A stretch of 8,767 nucleotides of DNA from Burkholderiaceae bacterium (GTDB taxonomy: Bacteria; Pseudomonadota; Gammaproteobacteria; Burkholderiales; Burkholderiaceae), in the NCBI GenBank assembly GCA_017998575.1, contig JAGOCV010000166.1:1-8767 (forward strand). The letters are read 5' to 3'. The notes beneath the pieces were generated by a model that searched no databases, was not told the origin of the DNA, and was given only the letters and a program-made list of their open reading frames with translations. This document shows positions 6,236-8,767 of the stretch, in pieces (the first letter of the stretch is position 1; each line of letters starts with the position of its first letter). The position numbers were made by a program, and so were the translations under genes.

Positions 6236-7213
6236 TCACATCAGCAGGTGTTCGCCCGCGTTGTCGCCGCCCAGAATCACGTAGTTCACCTTGCGGATGT
6301 CCATGAGCTTCTTGCCGCCTGCGTAGCTGATCGAGCTCTGCACGTCCTGCTCCATCTCGATCAAGGTGTCGGCGAGCTTGCCCTTGATCGGCTCGAGGAT
6401 GCGCTTGCCCTCGACGTGCTTGTACTCGCCCTTGTTGAAGTCCGATGCCGAGCCGTAGTATTCCTTGAAGCGCTGGCCGTTCTCTTCCACTGTGGCGCCG
6501 GGCGATTCCTCGTGGCCCGCAAACAGTGAGCCGATCATCACCATGGTGGCGCCGAAGCGCACGCTCTTGGCGATGTCGCCGTGGCTGCGGATGCCGCCGT
6601 CGGCAATGATGGGCTTGGTGGCCACGCGCGCGCACCACTTGAGCGCCGACAGTTGCCAGCCGCCCGTGCCGAAGCCGGTCTTGAGCTTGGTGATGCAGAC
6701 CTTGCCCGGGCCCACGCCCACCTTGGTGGCGTCAGCGCCCCAGTTCTCCAGGTCGATCACGGCTTCGGGCGTGGCCACGTTGCCGGCAATGATGAAGGTG
6801 GCCGGCAGCTTGTCCTTCAGGTAGACGATCATGTTCTTCACGCTGTCGGCATGGCCGTGCGCGATGTCGATGGTCACGTACTCGGGCACCAGGCCTTCGG
6901 CGACGAGGCGGTCGACCGTGTCGTAGTCGGGCTGCTTCACACCCAGCGAGATCGAAGCGAACAGCTTCTTGCCGTGCATGTCGCGCACGAACTGCACGTT
7001 GTCCAGGTCGAACCGGTGCATCACGTAGAAGTAGCCGTTGGCGGCCAGCCATTCGCAGATGGGCTGGTCGACCACGGTCTTCATGTTGGCGGGCACCACC
7101 GGCAGGCGGAACGTGCGCCCGCCCAGCTCGATGCCGGCGTCGCACTCGGAGCGGCTTTCCACGCGGCACTTGCGCGGCAGCAGCAGGATGTTGTCGTAGT
7201 CGAAGATTTCCAT
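6236..7213 (-). CDS. guaC: GMP reductase (GuaC, short ~325-residue type)
   Basis: NADPH-dependent reductive deamination of GMP to IMP and ammonia, returning guanine nucleotides to the common purine precursor. Cytoplasmic (beta/alpha)8-barrel enzyme of the IMPDH/GMPR family. 325 residues, no CBS domains. Visible: VVPANM near 39-44; the barrel segment [13 protein letters not shown] VTIDIAHGH near 113-121; the catalytic loop [11 protein letters not shown] with C173 and T175; [19 protein letters not shown] near 205-223; [28 protein letters not shown] near the C-terminus. The length and the [12 protein letters not shown] segment resemble the Bacillus/Staphylococcus GuaC form rather than the 347-residue E. 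coli enzyme. The start ATG 7213 matches the family N-terminus ([13 protein letters not shown]), with GGGG about 9 bases upstream. Same strand as the downstream tRNAs. Divergent from uvrD. Confidence 0.96.
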   Translation of the reverse strand: MEIFDYDNILLLPRKCRVESRSECDAGIELGGRTFRLPVVPANMKTVVDQPICEWLAANGYFYVMHRFDLDNVQFVRDMHGKKLFASISLGVKQPDYDTVDRLVAEGLVPEYVTIDIAHGHADSVKNMIVYLKDKLPATFIIAGNVATPEAVIDLENWGADATKVGVGPGKVCITKLKTGFGTGGWQLSALKWCARVATKPIIADGGIRSHGDIAKSVRFGATMVMIGSLFAGHEESPGATVEENGQRFKEYYGSASDFNKGEYKHVEGKRILEPIKGKLADTLIEMEQDVQSSISYAGGKKLMDIRKVNYVILGGDNAGEHLLM

Positions 7214-7235
7214 GGAATGACCCCAAGCAGTTCAG

Positions 7236-7254
7236 AAAAATCGTTGTGGAACGA
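7236..7254 (-). terminator. Weak hairpin with T-tract in the guaC leader
   Basis: On the minus strand TCGTT-CCAC-AACGA (complement of 7241-7254) is followed immediately by TTTTT, about 23 bases before the guaC ATG. The 5-bp AT-containing stem is too weak to be a good terminator on its own. It may be a pause site or simple chance. Confidence 0.2.
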
Positions 7255-7309
7255 GTGAGCGCTTGGCCTGGCCGGCTGCTTTCCGCGGCGGCCCGGGAAA
7301 GGGCGGCAG

Positions 7310-7345
7310 AAAAACAAAACCGGGCGCAAGAATCTTGGGCCCGGT
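7310..7345 (-). terminator. Strong intrinsic terminator in the guaC upstream region (candidate attenuator)
   Basis: On the minus strand an arm CCGGGC, one G-G/C-C mismatch, then CAAGA/TCTTG closes to GCCCGG and is followed by TTTTGTTTTT (7310-7319). A terminating A-T pair extends the stem at 7345/7319. This is a textbook intrinsic terminator for leftward transcription. There is no minus-strand gene upstream of it (uvrD starts 84 bases away on the other strand), so it would act on the guaC leader or on antisense transcription out of uvrD. Confidence 0.72.
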
Positions 7346-7350
7346 GACTG

Positions 7351-7356
7351 ATTCTA
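7351..7356 (-). promoter_or_regulatory. Possible -10 element of guaC
   Basis: TAGAAT on the minus strand matches TATAAT at five of six. The best -35 at 16-17 bases (TGTGAC) is poor. If used, transcription would start at about 7344, exactly at the base of the terminator hairpin, which is odd; the true guaC promoter could instead lie elsewhere in the 215-base gap. Confidence 0.35.
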
Positions 7357-7375
7357 CCCAAGCGGCATGGCGGTC

Positions 7376-7394
7376 ACATATGTCCATGCATATG
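7376..7394. repeat. Paired CATATG palindromes between guaC and uvrD
   Basis: CATATG occurs at 7377-7382 and 7389-7394, 12 bases apart, around TCCATG. The first is inside the 8-base palindrome ACATATGT and ATGCAT (7386-7391) overlaps the second. It is an AT-rich island in GC-rich sequence within a divergent promoter region, so an operator is plausible but unproven. Confidence 0.3.
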
Positions 7395-7415
7395 GGAGGC
7401 AGACGTGAGGGTTTC

Positions 7416-7421
7416 TACAAT
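7416..7421 (+). promoter_or_regulatory. -10 element of uvrD, possibly leaderless
   Basis: TACAAT (5 of 6 to consensus) ends 7 bases before the uvrD ATG. No Shine-Dalgarno site lies between them. A -35 at 17 bases (TGGGAG, 7393-7398) is poor. Transcription would start at or next to the ATG. Confidence 0.45.
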
Positions 7422-7428
7422 CCGCCTC

Positions 7429-8767
7429 ATGTTCTCGAATGATCCGGCGGCGCAGACCGCCGCCCTGCACACCGGGGCTGCAAGCCCGTCGCTGGTGGCC
7501 ACCCTCAACCCCGAACAGCGCGCCGCCGTCACCTTGCCAGACGAGCATGCGCTCATCCTCGCGGGCGCGGGCTCCGGCAAGACGCGCGTGCTCACCACCC
7601 GCATCGCCTGGCTGCTGCAGACCGGGCAGGTCTCGCCCGGCGGCCTGATGGCCGTCACCTTCACCAACAAGGCGGCCAAGGAAATGACGGCGCGCCTGTC
7701 GGCCATGCTGCCGGTGAACGTGCGCGGCATGTGGATCGGCACCTTCCACGGCCTGTGCAACCGCTTCCTGCGCGCGCACTGGAAGCTCGCCGGCCTGCCG
7801 CAGAGCTTCCAGATCCTCGACACGCAGGACCAGCTGTCGGCCATCAAGCGGCTGATGAAGCAGTTCAACATCGACGACGAGCGATTCCCGGCCAAGCAGA
7901 CGCAGTGGTTCATCGCCGGTTGCAAGGAAGAGGGCCAGCGCCCCGGCGACGTCGAAGCGCGCGACGCCGAGACGCGCAAGAAGATCGAGATCTACCAGCT
8001 CTACGAGGATCAGTGCCAGCGCGAAGGCGTGGTCGACTTCGGCGAACTCATCCTGCGCAGCTACGAACTGCTGCGTGACAACGCCGCCCTGCGCGAGCAC
8101 TACCAGCTGCGCTTTCGCCACATCCTGGTGGACGAGTTCCAGGACACCAACAAGCTGCAATACGCCTGGCTGAAGGCCTTCACGGGCCGCGGCAACGCCA
8201 TCTTCGCCGTGGGCGACGACGACCAGAGCATCTACGCCTTCCGCGGTGCGCGCGTGGGCAACATGGCCGACTTCGTGCGCGAGTTCGACGTGCGCCACCA
8301 GATCAAGCTGGAAGAGAACTACCGCAGCCACAGCAACATCCTCGATTCGGCCAACGAGCTCATCAGCCACAACCGCAAGCGCCTGGGCAAGAACCTGCGC
8401 ACATCCCAGGGCCCGGGCGAGCCGGTGCGCGTGTACGAATCCACCAACGACTTCGCCGAGGCGCAGTGGATGGTCGAGGAAATGCGCCAGCTCGAACGGG
8501 ATGGTCACGAGCGCCGCGAGATGGCCGTGCTCTACCGCAGCAACGCGCAAAGCCGCGTGATCGAGACCGCGCTGTTCAACGCCGGCGTGCCCTATCGCGT
8601 GTACGGCGGCCTGCGCTTCTTCGAGCGCGCCGAAATCAAGCACGCGCTGGCCTACCTGCGGCTGCTGGAAAACGGTGCCGACGACACCAGCTTCCTGCGC
8701 GTGGTCAACTTCCCGCCGCGCGGCATCGGCGCGCGGCGGGAAGTTGACCACGCGCAGGAAGCTGGTG
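7429..8767 (+). CDS. uvrD: DNA helicase UvrD (N-terminal part, cut at the right edge)
   Basis: Superfamily 1A 3'-5' DNA helicase acting in nucleotide-excision and mismatch repair. 446 codons are present with no stop; the family is about 720-800 residues, so roughly the 2B and C-terminal 2A parts are missing. Visible: Q motif LNPEQRAAV 26-34; Walker A AGAGSGKT 45-52; motif Ia FTNKAAKEM; GTFHGLCNRFLR; motif II VDEFQDT (D235, E236), with Phe where E. coli has Tyr; motif III GDDDQSIYAFRGA 262-274; EENYRSH 295-301 with Arg299. The first ~22 residues are a variable extension. The sequence is reliable only to RGIGAR (about codon 436, base 8735). After that the frame reads the reverse complement of upstream sequence (see the inverted repeat), so the final ~10 codons are not native. 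Divergent from guaC. A long antisense frame over it is a shadow. Confidence 0.93.
   Translation, partial: MFSNDPAAQTAALHTGAASPSLVATLNPEQRAAVTLPDEHALILAGAGSGKTRVLTTRIAWLLQTGQVSPGGLMAVTFTNKAAKEMTARLSAMLPVNVRGMWIGTFHGLCNRFLRAHWKLAGLPQSFQILDTQDQLSAIKRLMKQFNIDDERFPAKQTQWFIAGCKEEGQRPGDVEARDAETRKKIEIYQLYEDQCQREGVVDFGELILRSYELLRDNAALREHYQLRFRHILVDEFQDTNKLQYAWLKAFTGRGNAIFAVGDDDQSIYAFRGARVGNMADFVREFDVRHQIKLEENYRSHSNILDSANELISHNRKRLGKNLRTSQGPGEPVRVYESTNDFAEAQWMVEEMRQLERDGHERREMAVLYRSNAQSRVIETALFNAGVPYRVYGGLRFFERAEIKHALAYLRLLENGADDTSFLRVVNFPPRGIGARREVDHAQEAG
8685..8767. repeat. Perfect 38-bp inverted repeat ending at the last base (fold-back)
   Basis: Bases 8685-8722 and 8730-8767 are exact reverse complements, separated by the 7-base loop GCATCGG. 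The left arm encodes normal UvrD residues (from TSFLRVVNFPPRG). The right arm replaces what should continue RGIGART in this family. The switch point hides in the CGCGCG at 8730-8735. The repeat stops exactly at the end of the sequence, as expected for a chimeric inverted read or assembly end rather than a biological hairpin. Confidence 0.9.

Noticed and set aside
6581..7258. 225-codon plus-strand open frame over guaC
   Set aside because: Shadow of guaC; Val/His/Gly-rich translation with no recognisable family.
7354..8751. 465-codon minus-strand open frame across uvrD
   Set aside because: Antisense to uvrD, whose motifs are intact on the plus strand. It starts inside the artefactual right arm of the inverted repeat.

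Overview
The window is GC-rich bacterial chromosome. The proteins and the layout (M48 peptidase divergent from orn, a large RhlE-like helicase with a glycine/arginine tail, a UvrD with the betaproteobacterial signature WIGTFHGLCNRFLRAH) point to Burkholderiales, most likely Comamonadaceae (Acidovorax, Variovorax or Hydrogenophaga type). This assignment rests on recognition of protein sequence, not on a search. Most of the window is housekeeping chromosome. I see no insertion sequence, phage gene or CRISPR array.

Left part (1-4202): a membrane-embedded Ste24-type zinc protease runs off the left edge on the minus strand. It is divergent from oligoribonuclease (orn), with 57 bases between the two starts. 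After 312 bases that look like a structured mRNA leader comes a 656-residue DEAD-box RNA helicase with an acidic N-terminus, a basic insertion in the first RecA domain and a long Gly/Arg/Asp tail. Orn and the helicase both belong to RNA turnover.

Middle part (4203-5839): this is the accessory stretch. A perfect 16-bp palindrome lies upstream of a tight four-gene plus-strand run: a 62-residue Pro/Ala-rich protein, a DJ-1/PfpI-family protein, an 81-residue helical protein and a 58-residue proline-rich protein. Overlaps of one base or gaps of a few bases, and good Shine-Dalgarno sites, support an operon. Only the PfpI member is recognisable, so the system is uncharacterised from what can be seen here. 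Converging on it is a 61-residue two-helix membrane protein resembling immunity protein 17.

Right part (5905-8767): two minus-strand tRNA genes, Ala(CGC) then Lys(CTT), have a promoter upstream and a clear intrinsic terminator downstream. Upstream of them lies guaC (GMP reductase) on the same strand. guaC is divergent from uvrD, which is cut by the right edge. The guaC-uvrD gap holds a strong minus-strand intrinsic terminator that has no gene of its own to terminate, and a pair of CATATG palindromes.

The last 83 bases are a perfect 38-bp inverted repeat with a 7-base loop that ends exactly on the final base. This looks like a fold-back sequencing or assembly artefact at a contig end, so the final ~35 bases should not be read as uvrD. 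Several genes (M48 peptidase, orn, imm17-like, uvrD) have a -10-like hexamer 6-7 bases before the ATG and no clear Shine-Dalgarno site, which suggests leaderless mRNAs.
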